DNA from: Salticus scenicus
Taxonomy: Eukaryota > Arthropoda > Arachnida > Araneae > Salticidae
Direction of reading: 5' to 3'
DNA: 64,000 bases
Assembly (NCBI GenBank): GCA_963930645.1
Contig: OZ005662.1
Coordinates: forward strand, 124,001-188,000
Below are positions 36,334 to 48,204 of this stretch, one piece after another. Position 1 is the stretch's first letter. Each line of letters starts with the position of its first letter. The notes below the pieces were generated by a model. It was not told where the DNA came from, ran no database searches, and saw only the letters and a program-made list of their open reading frames with translations. The translations under genes were made by a program, and so were the position numbers.

Positions 36334-38156
36334 CTATATTACTAACTTACCTTTTTGTTTGGACTGGTTGGAAAACAAATTCCCAGACATCCATTCATCA
36401 TTTTCATGTTGAACATTTCCAGATATTGATTTGGAAACCATTCCTGTTACTAGTATTTTATGTAATGATTGTATGGCTGACAATGCATCTGTCTGGTCAT
36501 TGCTTCCTGAGAGACGTCTCACGTAACTGAATAATATTTCAATGTCATCGGATGTCATTTTTCTAGTTAGAACGTATTGAAAGCCATTCTGAAGCAAAAA
36601 CTTTATACAAGAAACTGCAGACTTTGTTGACAACACAATAGCATCATATGTTTCTTTACTTAAAAATTCCGAAGGATTGGAGCAATTATTTTTCCACTCT
36701 TCTAAGTAATTTAAAAAATCTTTCTCCAACCATACCAATCTGTTGTCATCAATGGATATAAAATACTGCGCATCTTGATTTCTGGATCTGATGAAATGTG
36801 ATGTATTTTTTACGTTTAATATTGTGAACCACTTATTAATTGTTGCCAAAAATTCTATAGTTCCCGACGCATCCTGGAATTGGTGTATACCGAATCGTGG
36901 CCCATGTTGCTGAAGATATTGAAGTGCACCTGTAACATCATCTTTAAAAATACGTATACAGCACGTCCCACATGCATTTTTTCAAAATTGGAAGGGAATA
37001 TGTGTTTCAAAGTCCGATTTCTCACCGGCTTTGTAATATATTGCTTCTGTAGACCATACAATAATTTGAGAAAAATTGCGTTAATAGGTTTATTGCAATT
37101 TTTCATTTGTCTTGCAAGAAAAAGTGATCATAAGTTTTTTATAATATGACATACGTCATACGATAAAAACAAAACTCTTTCGTTATCAAGTGGATGAGGA
37201 ATAACGTGTTTAGGAGGAGTTTGTTGGGAAAGAAGAGAAAATAATTTCCCATGAGTGGCATGGTTATCACAAACAATACGGAGAACAACAAATCCTACTT
37301 TCTCTACTTCCTTCAAAACATCTAAGGTAAGTGAATATAAGTGTTCACCTTTCAAAGACCTAGTAAAAAAATATGCGGCTGGCAATCTGATTTTAGTGCT
37401 TAAACCTGAAAACACAAAGCATAATAATCGGTTTGCAATCTCATCTTTAAGCCCAATTTCATTTTCTAGGCCGTTCACTACGACATGGCCTAAAACTTCA
37501 TCAGCATACCTATTATAAATAGCTCTGCTTTTATTCGATATTTCGTCGATGATAAGTGAGCCAAAACGTTCAGAACTATTTTTAAATGTGAAGCTTCACA
37601 CAACAAACGCTGCTGAATTAAACTTGAGACTGTACATCCAGTTGTAAATCCAATATATCTTTTTAATGTGGTTCTTGAATGCAGACTTAATAGACCTGTA
37701 TCTCTAATAAAATTATACGCAGATGGATATTTGCTATGCAATAGAATGGAATATCGAACTGCTTCATCTCTCCATTTATGTTTATTTGCTCCAAAAGATT
37801 CTAATTGTTCGATTTGAAAACCAGCCTTTGGTGTTTTTCGCACGCTGTTCTCAACAGCATCTAAATTCCATTTTGATAATCTTGTATTAAGGTCTTTGTT
37901 TAATTTTTCTAACTCCTTAACCTTTTTTTGTACTTACCAATCCTCTTGGTTGCTCGTCTTAATCTTTCTTTTACTGCACGCAATTCTCTATATTGTTTTG
38001 TTAATTTTTTCATTGTAAGATTTGTATTAACAGATGAAGTTTTTTTTTTTCAATCGTAACGTTTGAAGCTGAAGCATCTACATCAATATCCATATTATCA
38101 GCAAAATCAGTATCCGAGGTACAGTGCACAAATTCAGTTGTAGAAGATGACATATA

Positions 38157-38917
38157 CCGGGTGATCCAAAAGTCAGGACAAACTTTAAAAATGAAATTCG
38201 AAAATGAATCAAGATAAAAAGATACGGTTTGCACCAAACGGATGAAAATAAAACCGGGTTTTGTGTGGCAAAGGAAAAAAATTATTTCTGTTGGCGACCA
38301 ACAGATGGCGCTATAGTGCTTTATTTCACCAAAAGATGATATACAAATGAAAAAAAAAATGTTGACAACTTACAAGTCAGATTAATTGCAGTTAATTAGC
38401 ACAACTAAAGTAACTGTTCAATGTCCATCATTCAGAAGTACAGCTGTGAGATGATTCACCCCATCGTTCACAGCTTTAGTAGCATTTCTTGCGTTATGGC
38501 CGACACATTTTGGCGGATGGCATCTTTCAGTGCTGCTAGTGATGCCGGTTGGTCGCGGTACACTTTTGACTTCCAAAAATCCCCACAGCCAAAAGTCACA
38601 GGGTGTCAGATCGGGAGATCTTGGAGGTCATGCGTGATTAAAGTAGCGACTGAGAATGCGATATTTCGATGCATATAAGCTTCGACTACCATTATCTGCT
38701 GTAGTTGTTCCTTTTTATATTGTTTGTTGCCTTGCATAATCCTACATCAGAAATACGACAGCGCCATCTGTTGGTCGCCAACAGAAATATTTTTTTTTCT
38801 TTGCCACACAAAACCTGGCTTCTTTTCCATCCGTTTGGTGCAAACCGTATCTTTGTATCTTGATTCGTTTTCGAATTATTCATTTTTAAAGTTTGTCCTG
38901 ACTTTTGGATCCCCCGG
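38157..38917 (-). mobile_element. Mariner-type element nested in the transposase pseudogene
   Basis: A 761-bp element has inverted repeats of about 175 bp (38,157-38,335 and 38,745-38,917), starting CCGGGTGATCCAAAAGTCAG at the left and matching at the right with one or two changes. TA dinucleotides flank both ends. It splits the linker between the THAP domain and the coiled coil of the host transposase; removing one TA plus the element restores an open frame across the junction. Only a C-terminal piece of its own transposase remains. Confidence 0.85.
38440..38625 (-). pseudogene. Mariner-type transposase C-terminal fragment
   Basis: Minus-strand translation gives PDLTPCDFWLWGFL, a one-base frameshift, then KSKVYRDQPASLAALKDAIR and later a terminal NDGH-like stretch. 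PDLxPxDFxLW is the conserved block that carries the third catalytic Asp of mariner-type (DDD) transposases. All N-terminal parts are deleted, so the nested element is non-autonomous. Confidence 0.75.
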
Positions 38918-39179
38918 TATATATAAATCACAGTTGAATTACCAGAAGATTCATTCTTTGAACTGCAAGGCATATCACTATGTGTAGCCAATGGTATTTT
39001 ATACTTTTTTATTTCTCTTCTACTACGCTTAATTTTTTGTTTATGCAAAGGATAGTTTTCAAAATCACTCGGAATGGCGTTTGGTAGAAATCTTTTTCTT
39101 TTTAATCCAGTCCTAAAGTTGTCATCAGTAAAGTGGCGACTGCAAACAACAGAATATGTACTTGGCATCCACAATTACC

Positions 39180-40422
39180 AGATTCCCTTTTAAAAAATCA
39201 TAATAGAGCTGTGCAAGGTGACGTCACAAACAGTTATTTTTTGTAACTGTTAACTGTTGTAGGACAAACAACCTACAATTCTCAGTCTATTTATATAGTG
39301 TTTTTATGTTTTTCATGTTATCTTTAATTTTAATGCTCAAATTTTGTCATTGTGAAATTTGTGAGAGTACTGGAAATAGGGATTGAAACGTATCTTCAGA
39401 ATTGCTGCTGTTCCTACTCGATGTACTCCAAAATTTTGAAATGAAAAAGCCAAAATGGATTGTTGCTTTGACAGCAACAGGAACATGCAGCAATACAGTT
39501 AAAAGTATCCCAAGAAACTTTATAAGCTTTTATTAACTAGTAATTTCAAACTTGAAAGAAACTATGTATCGTTAAAGTCCTTGTTAGTTGTTCTATTATA
39601 AGTTATTGTTTATATTAATATTTAAAACCTTCATCCAATTATCTTGTACTAGCAACTGTAAACATTCATTGATATAATTATAGAACTTTTTGTGTTATTT
39701 CAGTGTTTGAAATTTCATATAATCCAAAGACTTATTAGTGTTTGTGTGAATCTGCTATTGTGTATTTATAAACAAAAAATTTCGTCACTTACTGTCTGCA
39801 AGGTGAGAAATATAAATATCACAGTTATGAAATTTTATATGGTTCATAAGTTTTGTGTTTGTAGTAATTACTGTAACTTCATATGACACTGTTATTTGTA
39901 ATATGATACATTTTGATTAATAAAAGTATATTTTACTTTTCTTGCCTTTTAAATTGTTAAATAAATAAATAGCAATCTAGGAGTATTTCATTCCCACATG
40001 CCTTGACTCAATCTTCTATTTACAAAACTTTACTTTAAAAAAAAAAAAAAAATATATATATGTTTTTTTTTTACTTCTTTTTTCAGAGATTAGTTTTGCT
40101 GTTTTTTTCATGCAATACCTATTGCTTTATATTGCATATCATAATAGAAAAACATGTGCATGATGTGTGTCATAAAGAAATAAAATTATAAGGGATATAA
40201 AGAAAAACTAACATTTCTCATGCAAACGCTGAAACTTTCAGTGTTTTCATATTTCAATTGTCTTGATCAAATAAGTTTTCTTTTTTTAAATATATATGTG
40301 ATAATAAACTTTTCTGAGAAATGTTAAATTTTATTTTATAATTCAAATTTATAAAAAACTGAAGTGTATGTAAAATTGAATATATAAATTAAACATCGTA
40401 GAGAGTAGAATGACTGGAGAAG

Positions 40423-40462
<40 letters not shown>

Positions 40463-42338
40463 AGCTTAGCATTTGTTTACATATTACTTTTAATGTGTGC
40501 AAAAGGTTATAACAACTAAGATAATTTTTTCTTCTCATTTACTACTAAGTGTAAATAATTCAGCCGTTGCTATTCGGACCATCGGTACGATTAGTGTGGA
40601 GGCTATTCAAACCGCTTCCTTGTTGTGCTGGTCATAATAATTATTTTGCTTGTTTCAACTGCAAATTCAATCTTTTAACATTTTGAAAGTGTATAATGCA
40701 ATTGATCTACAATCCATGTTTATTTCAACATTGCTGTTAGAAAACATTCTAAAATAAGTACAAAAGTCATTTTCAGAAAAATCGTTCATATATTTATATA
40801 GAAAATTGGGTTTGGTTTGCATCGAATTATATTGGAAAGGTTAATTGTTTTTAAAAAAAGGAAAGAAGAAAAAGAAATAAAAACAAAAACAAACAAATCA
40901 ACTATGTAGTTGAATATGCAGATTTATTTATACATATTCATAAACAAACATATTAGAGTTTAGAAAATTCCATTCCAAAATCAAATCAAATTTGTATAAA
41001 AAATTTTTTTTCGCTATGTTTTTTACGGGAGATGGGAGATATTATTGACATGGCGAGGTTTGGACGTAAACTCGTGTCGGAACTAGACATGTGTCTATAT
41101 ACACTAGATATGTGTCGGAACTCCGCATTTATATTCATATATATTCGCCAGAAAAAAATGATACGTATTCATATCTGGATCCGTATAAGCAAGAAAAAAA
41201 CATCCGTACCTTTTTTTTTTTTCCCAACAAATCTGATACATATCTTTTGTAGAAATTGCATGAAAATTGGGAAGTATAAATCTTTATTGACTATTCTTAA
41301 TAAAAGAAATACAGTAAAACCTCGCTTTTACGTTCTAGGAATTGAAAAGATTCCAGAATTTACATTTTTATTAGTAAAGACTTTTTTTTTAGCTTACATT
41401 CTTTGTCATAAACCTTCTACCAAATCCGGGTTAAAAATGGAAAAAGGGAAAATAAACTAGAAATATCATTCTTGTCATTAGAAATTCGGTACCAAATGTA
41501 AGGGACGATTTCAAAAATTAAATGTTTTTGTTACATTTACATTTCTTTTTATCCAATGCAAGACTTCTAAATTAAATCAGACATTCGCATCACAGCATGA
41601 ATACAATCATCAGGAGCGAGTGTCAGATGTAATTTAGCCTTTCATGAGATCTTCAGATCAGCAATCATTGGTAGTTGAATGATATTTCACCAACACCTTT
41701 TCAATAATGTTCTCATTCTACAAGGAAAAATCACGACATGAAGAATTCAGGTCAGGAGGAAATTGGGTTGAATTTTAGTATACTATGAAATTGAAAATGA
41801 AAGTAACATTATATTAAAACAGTCGTGTGTACTAGCCAAACAATCTTGAGAAAAAAAAAAATTAAGTTTCAGTAATTCCTTAAATGAAAGTTACATCAAG
41901 AAAATCTCAATCCTCCAGTGACATATTTTGTAGTACAATAAGTAGCTGCAATGACGCTTATAATAGGTAACGTCGCCCTGGTTCAATGCTTGAAATTTTT
42001 TTTTTTTTTTTATTTATTGATCTAAACATTGTATTTTTACTTTTTTTTAAGATTAAAATAAAGTTTAAAACTTTAATAAATAAGTATTAAATTATTATGA
42101 ATTAAAAACATCTAGGTTTTATAGTTATATTTTTTATTTATAATATTTATAGTTTTCTTCAACTTAAAACATAAGCTTTAGCTTTGTTTTAATTATAAAA
42201 GAAAGTAAAGTAAAAGGTTTTTATTTTTACTTGATTGTAAAAGCTTTTTTTTTTTTTTTTTTAAGTAATTTATTCATTTCAGCATTTTACTTTATTTTTA
42301 CTTTATTTTATAATTAAATGAATGCTAAAATTTATTTC
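39180..42338. other. AT-rich non-coding stretch
   Basis: Holds a 34-nt poly-T at 40,426-40,459 and a transposon-like 'cagtaaaacctcgctttta' near 41,319 with no partner found. A 142-codon ORF at 41,032-41,460 is assembled from simple sequence and shows no domain. Poly-T runs lie near 42,000 and 42,247. Confidence 0.5.
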
Positions 42339-42342
42339 TTAA

Positions 42343-42738
42343 CACATTCATGACCGCTGACGTGAATTCACATCATTTTAGCTTCTGTAGCTAGTTGCCA
42401 CTGACGTAAATTCACGCCTTTTCAGATTACGTTCCTGGTTACTGCTGACACGAATTCACGTCATTTAAAGAATTTCTATGGAAACAATACTTTAATATTA
42501 TTTCGATGGTATTATTAGAGTATTAATTCTTCAATACCATTATAGGTTCGTTCTAATATTCTATGACTAATTTTCATTTCAACCTCCAGATAATTACAAG
42601 AGAAACATTTGAAAACATTATATCTAACTTTTATCCATGTTTAAACGGCAAAAGTTTGCGGCAACTAGCTTGAGTTTACTTCAATATTCCCTGGCATTGA
42701 GTTTTACAAAAAGGAAAAGTATGCCGATTGCGAAAGTG
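42343..42738. mobile_element. TTAA-flanked element with internal palindromic repeats
   Basis: TTAA at 42,339 and 42,739 flanks a 396-bp segment whose ends, CACATTCATGACCG and CGATTGCGAAAGTG, are imperfect inverted repeats. Three internal units near 42,360-42,460 contain versions of the palindrome gacgtgaattcacgtc. It fits a piggyBac-type MITE, but the terminal match is weak. Confidence 0.5.
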
Positions 42739-42898
42739 TTAAGTTATAAAATATTAAAAGTATTACAAATAGAAAGATATAACTCTAAAACCTAGATTTT
42801 TCTTTTATTCACAAAAGAAAATTATTATTATTTTTTAATAAAATTTCAAATTTTGGATTTAATTATTCAAAAGATAAAATATTACAATCATCCATCCT

Positions 42899-43045
42899 CA
42901 GTGGCATATACAGAGGGGGTTGCAGCCCCTCCCGAAATTTTGCAGAAAGATTTAGAAAATAAAGATTAAGAGATTTCTATGCGCTATGAAGCATTATCGA
43001 ACTTAACTCAGCCCTCCCTGAAATAAAATCCTGGATACGCCACTG
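42899..43045. mobile_element. hAT-type MITE, exact 8-bp TSD
   Basis: A 147-bp element begins CAGTGGCATATACAG and ends CTGGATACGCCACTG. The octamer tccatcct is identical on both sides (42,891-42,898 and 43,046-43,053). CAGTGGC termini with an 8-bp duplication are typical of hAT elements. Non-coding. Confidence 0.88.
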
Positions 43046-43410
43046 TCCATCCTTACAATAATTCAACTCTCCTTGCTCTATTCCATAAAAAATATTTTAA
43101 ATTGCCTTGAAACTGATATAATATTCAAGTACACTATGGCATATTTTCCACTGAAAATGATATAAATATTATGACTGGTTTGTGTACATGGACACTTATT
43201 TATTACTCATATTGTACTTTGGCAAGCACAATTAGAAAAATAGCAATTTTAAGTTTATGCAATTGATAAATGTGTATAAAGTACCCAAATGTGCACAAAA
43301 AGCAACAGATTTCTATACCGTATATTATACACCTGAAAGGTAATTGGGTTAGTTTTGTTGTAAGCTAATTAATGCTTTATATCATACTCTTTAAGTTTTA
43401 AGTAATACAA

Positions 43411-43630
43411 TGTAATTAGCTATATTAAAAACACTTTAAATACACGTAAAATTAAATTTTATTTAAAAATGTTAAAAAAAAATTATGCGAAGATTTTCGC
43501 TTTAATAGTAAAGCATCATCAAGGATTTTTTTATTATTTGTTTCTAATTAGACACTACTAAATTTTTTTAACATCATTTAAATAAAATTTAATTTTACGT
43601 GTGTTTAAAGTGTTTTTAATATAATTAACA
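43411..43630. mobile_element. Foldback MITE, about 70-bp arms
   Basis: Arms 43,411-43,483 and 43,560-43,630 are inverted copies sharing 'attaaaaacactttaaa', 'cacgtaaaattaaatttt' and 'tgttaaaaaaa'. The spacer is about 75 bp. No clear target duplication. Confidence 0.65.
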
Positions 43631-44280
43631 AATGACACGTGTTCAATTTAACTGTTTTTTTATAGATTATTTATAATATAATTAGCACTAGGTTAAAATG
43701 GTCCCACAAAATATTCAGATACATTAAGGTAAGTTAAATTCATATGTTAACCTTCCTGGCATCAGTAATTTTTGAACAAACCTATTTAATTATTCCAAAA
43801 ATTTAATACTATACACAATATAACTATAAAAATTTTATACTAAATACTACACACATATTTTATTAATTTCAATTTTGTGAAAACCTATATGCATTTAAAA
43901 ATTTAGTCACATCACATCACCCTTTTATTTTGACTATAGATGATGAAAAGAAGGTGTCTTTAATGCTGAAAGGGTTAATATAACATATTATGCAGTATAA
44001 AGATAATAATAAAAGCTTTAAAGAAATACTATCATATACTGTAACAAATTTGAGCCCCTGTGTAGAAAAAAAATAGTGCTATTATTTATAGATTTTTAAT
44101 TGGAAACATGCAAACCTGAATCATATATCAATTTCAAAGCATTCTAAAACATTCATGGAAATGAGAATGCACACAGACACACACTGATGAATTGAAATCA
44201 TAAGTATGTTTTTGAAATTGGAATCCATTTGGAAATTGGCTTGAGTGCTATATTTTTCTCTAGATAATAAATTGTAAGTG

Positions 44281-44282
<2 letters not shown>

Positions 44283-44316
<34 letters not shown>
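44283..44316. repeat. (TA)n microsatellite
   Basis: Pure alternating TA run of roughly 34 bp; other TA arrays lie near 22,206, 56,346 and 58,996. Confidence 0.9.
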
Positions 44317-44320
<4 letters not shown>

Positions 44321-44813
44321 TTTTTAGGCCTTAGTAAAGAAATGATAATTAATTTTAAAATAAATAACAAAACGATGAATTATACATCTGAACATATTTG
44401 AACCCTTCAAAATGTGTTTTATGAAATGTAATCTAATTTCATGAAAATTACCATTGTTACTTCAAAATAGAATTTTTAACATGCTGTCTTTTAAATATTT
44501 CAATCAATAAATTACTTGTTTTGTATAATTAAAAGAAAAATACTACATTAGTCATATAGGTTGATAAAATGGATAACTTATAAAAACATATTTTATTTGA
44601 TAACTTATACAAGATTTTGTTTAATGGAATGTATTATTACAACTATGTTAAAATAAATATTATTTCACTCTATGTTTTCAAACATTGTTTAATATAAATT
44701 ACCGAGTAGTTAGCAAATATTATTAAGAAATGTTTTGTTTACAATTACATTTTGAAACAGAAAAGCGATTTATAAGTATGCATCATAAAATAAACGCAAT
44801 CCACTGTATAAGT

Positions 44814-45960
44814 TATCAGTACAAAAACCCTTAACGGGTTAAAAGTTGTGACGCAGCTACTTTATTACTATAAGAATTTGAAATATGTGTCTTAAAAATA
44901 ATGATATCAAATTTTAAGTGACGCTTTTCTATTAGTTAAAATATACATAGATTTTCTTATTTGATCATTTGCTTTTTTCTTTTATTTATATTTACAGTGC
45001 AAACATAATATTTTTAACTTCAAGATAAGACAGATATATAAAATATACTCACTGATGCTTTTTCATTTGCATTGTAATTTAAAAATAACAGTTTTAAGAG
45101 GAATGATATAAAAATTCCAGTCACGCCTTGATGTCATTTTAAAAGATTTGTTTTTAGATTCAATTAAAATTACCTTTGTTTTGTCTAATAAAGTATATTT
45201 ACACATTGAAACAGTGCTTTTAATTTTGAAATATACTGTCAAATAATCACACTTTCACTGAGTTTGCATTATAAATTAAAATTATTTATTTCAATAAATC
45301 GATTTGTCTTTTGCGTCACGCTATTCAAAACTGTGAGTAAAATATATGCAAATGTTACTTTGTATCATAGTATCCTACTAAGTGAGAATTTGTGCAAAGA
45401 AATAGTGTGATGCAAAGAAAACATTTGCATATATTTTACTCATAGCTTTGAATAGCGTGACGCAAAAGACAAATCGATTTATTGAAATAAATAATTTTAA
45501 TTTATAATGCAAACTCAGTGAAAATGTGATTATTTGACAGTATATTTCAAAATTAAAAGCACTGTTTCAATGTGTAAATATACTTTATTAGACAAAACAA
45601 AGGTAATTTTAATGGAATCTAAAAACAAATCTTTTAAAATGACATCAAGGCGTGACTGGAATTTTTATATCATTCCTCTTAAAACTTATTTTTAAAATAA
45701 AATGCAAATGAAAAAGCATCAGTGAGTATATTTTATATATCTGTCTTATCTTGAAGTTAAAAATATTATGTTTGCACTGTAAATATAAATAAAAGAAAAA
45801 AGCAAATGATCAAATAAGAAAATCTATGTATATTTTAACTAATAGAAAAGCGTCACTTGAAATTTGATATCATTATTTTTAAGACCCATATTTCAAATTC
45901 TTATAGTGATACAGTAGCTGCGTCACAACTTTTAACCCGTTAAGGGTTTTTGTACTGATA
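44814..45960. mobile_element. 1.15-kb near-perfect palindrome (long-TIR foldback element)
   Basis: Left arm 44,814-45,356 and right arm 45,420-45,960 are inverted copies with only scattered mismatches; the spacer is about 63 bp and contains 'tgcaaagaaa' twice. The ends read TATCAGTACAAAAACCCTTA and the complement, and TA at each outer edge is consistent with a Tc1/mariner-type target site. No ORF of note lies inside. A transcript through it would fold into a roughly 540-bp hairpin. The low divergence between arms suggests recent formation or ongoing gene conversion. Confidence 0.88.
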
Positions 45961-46029
45961 TCATTACTTTTTAGAGGTTATTGATCAAAAAATTAAAACA
46001 AGTCCTTCCGGCTCATAGGAAGGTTAGGT

Positions 46030-46920
46030 TGATTTATCTTTTCTTATCAAGTTGCCATCATTTTTACAAAATGGCAGCTACAATTTATTAATGAACTTGG
46101 TGGATTTATTAATGATGGCTATGTATATATTGAGTGTTAAGCAAATCGGTTCAAAAGTTACTGTGATAATTTTCAAGTGGCCACCATTTAGAAACAAAAG
46201 GACAGAGTGACTGAGATGCCCAGTGAACTTATCAAAGATATTTGAATGATATGTCAACTGTGCAAATGTGATTCAAACTGATTCCGTATTACAAAAGTTA
46301 TTGTAATAGAAAAATTTTAAGCGGTTGCCACTTTGAAACAAAATGGTGGAGCAAGTTGCCTAGCAAACTTATCCAAGATATTTGAATTGTATTAAGTTCA
46401 CTCCCCAACTATGATTTGAACCAGTTTAGTATTCTAAAAGTTATCGTGGTGGCACATTTTCAAGTAGCAGCCTGATTTGAAGTGGCTGCAAATTGGAAAC
46501 TAGGTAAATGTTGGAACAAAATTCATCCAAGATATTTGTGTGATAAGTTCATTGTCCAACTTGAACCGATTCAGTATTTCAAAAGTTATTCTGGTGATAA
46601 ATTTACAAGTTGGTAGCCTGATTTGAAATGGCTGTACTTAAGATATCACTCATTTTGTTAAAAATGTCAGATAAAATTCATTAATAAACACTTGGTTGAG
46701 ACCTTTATGTTGTCAATGTGAACATGAAAATTCAAGCAAATGCGGTCTTAACTGTTGATTTGAAATTTTCATGTAGCCTTCACTTGAAAACAAGCTGCAG
46801 AGCAACTCAGTTAATGAACTCATCTAAGATATTTGTAAGATAAGTTTGCTGTGTAACTTTGGTTCAATTCAATTTTGAGTATTATGTCGAAAGTTATCGT
46901 AACCACAAAATTTCCATTAT
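46030..46920. repeat. Divergent tandem repeat, about 140-154 bp unit
   Basis: The core 'caaaagttatYgtRRtg' recurs at 46,153, 46,293, 46,436, 46,581 and 46,889, with a decayed unit near 46,735. Each unit also has a 'tccaagatatttg' segment and a 'ttgaaccgattcagtat' segment. Non-coding and old, judging by divergence. Confidence 0.8.
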
Positions 46921-47090
46921 ATATACAGAAAAACCCAATTTATACATCGTTTACATTTATACCTCCTTTTAGTGAAGTCCTGATTCATTCCTATTCATTT
47001 CAATGAAAAATTTCTTTGTTTAGTCACACAATATTAGTTATGTCTTTTCCACTTTTCTAAAATTCACAAACTAAACAGACGACATACAAA
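46905..47090 (+). repeat. Dispersed repeat, copy 1
   Basis: Matches 52,012-52,190: 'gaagtcctgattcattccta', 'aatgaaaaattc' and 'acttttctaaaattcacaaa' occur in the same order. Non-coding. Confidence 0.75.
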
Positions 47091-47141
47091 TTCTTTGCAG
47101 AATCGTTCTGATTTCTAATCTTTCTCCATCCTCAATATATA

Positions 47142-47999
47142 CCGTAAAATTCTGATAGTAACCTCCTTTTATTTTTCAATGGGAAATTTGTCAAAACTGG
47201 GGGGAGGGGTTATAATTGAAAGTTTCCAGAAATGTATGACGAATTCGTAAGGCGGGGGGGATTATAATCGGAAGTTTCACAATCTTTTCCAAAAACATAA
47301 ATTTTATTAATTATATATATAATAGCTACTAAATTATATTAACAATAATATTGATTATTATTTATTAAATTTTATTAATAAACATAATTTTGAAAAAGAA
47401 AATGTATACCGAATAATCGACATGAACATGTGATGTACACGTGCAACATCCCCCCCCTCCTCTTATTAACAAATTGCGAAGTCGTCTAGAAGATTCACTG
47501 GCAGTTAAACAAACAGTTAATTGCACTGCTATTGACAATTAACTGATATGCAAGAACAGAACAGGGTGAACAATAACTATTAATGTTATTTAATGATTTA
47601 AAAGTAAAAAGAGAATTTAAAATTTAGAAAAAAGTTATGATCGCAAAAACATAGTTGAATAAACAAGATTGTGAAAGCAATGGTCGCTTACGAATAGCAG
47701 TTAATGTTTTGGAGTTTAAAGAATGTAAACAAATCAGCTTTTTTTTATTTGGAGTTATTTTACTTTAAAAGGATGAGCAAAAATAGCACTTGGATACGTT
47801 TACATGCAAATTAGTTTCTAAATAAACATATGACTTCAGATGTTACAAAAAAAGTATGTTTGCAATGATCATGGGAAAAATGAAAAAATGGCGGACTTAG
47901 CCGCCAAAAGTAAGGGAGGAGGGTTATAAACAGAATTTTCCGAAAAAGTAAAGTACGTGAAATTTCAGGAGGGGGGGGGGTACTTTTGGAATTTTACGG
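47142..47999. mobile_element. 858-bp TIR element, TA flanked
   Basis: Termini CCGTAAAATTCTGATAGTA and TACTTTTGGAATTTTACGG are imperfect inverted repeats; TA follows each end (47,140-47,141 and 48,000-48,001). Subterminal G-runs ('ggggggaggggtta', 'aggagggggggggt') occur at both ends, reinforcing the symmetry. The centre is AT-rich with no transposase motif. Likely a non-autonomous Tc1/mariner-group element. Confidence 0.75.
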
Positions 48000-48204
48000 T
48001 ATGACATTTTTTTTTCCAATTTACTTAAATAGATTCTAGAAACTATACTGAAATTGAAGAGTTCAATATCTTTCACTCATATACTTTTTTAGGACACTCC
48101 CCCTTTCCCTCCACTCTAACACTCGGTGATCAAATGCAATGCAAAATCATGTGATTTCCAATCTTTCTCCATCCTCAACATAAATGTCAGTGTTCTCTTT
48201 AAAC

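Larger units (their letters stand above)
35609..36350 (-). other. Intron of the P-type transposase gene
   Basis: The donor is caaaaag|gtaagtta (36,351/36,350) and the acceptor tctgtttcag|attctt (35,609/35,608). The upstream exon ends in phase 1 (G) and the next exon supplies AT, making GAT TCT TGT, which keeps the frame. The 742-bp intron contains the Helitron-like tandem repeat at 35,640-36,080. Confidence 0.75.
35130..39174 (-). pseudogene. THAP-domain P-element-type transposase, decayed
   Basis: Fragments on the minus strand line up as one protein. A partial THAP zinc finger (VVCSRHFTDDNF and LPNAIPS, 39,060-39,160) comes first, then a basic coiled coil (about 37,890-37,990). The catalytic RNase-H-like core follows: SLIIDEIS near 37,545, YADEVLGHVVVNGLENEIGL near 37,500 and VCDNHATHGK near 37,260. 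Then come HIFPSNFEKMHVGRAV near 36,990, a C-terminal helical region (36,351-36,849) and the last exon, with GGRYYPKPGFVNVW. This order is that of P-element/THAP9-type transposases, which cut and paste DNA in the nucleus. Visible lesions are a mariner insertion (38,157-38,917), frameshifts near 37,935, 37,570 and 36,945, and in-frame stops at about 37,128 and 35,459. The first THAP zinc ligands are not found. The element's own terminal repeats were not located; a domesticated host gene that later decayed is the alternative. Confidence 0.85.

Noticed and set aside
41032..41460. 142-codon ORF on the plus strand
   Set aside because: It contains poly-T-derived Phe strings and a repeat-like direct duplication, has no recognisable domain, and lies in AT-rich non-coding DNA.
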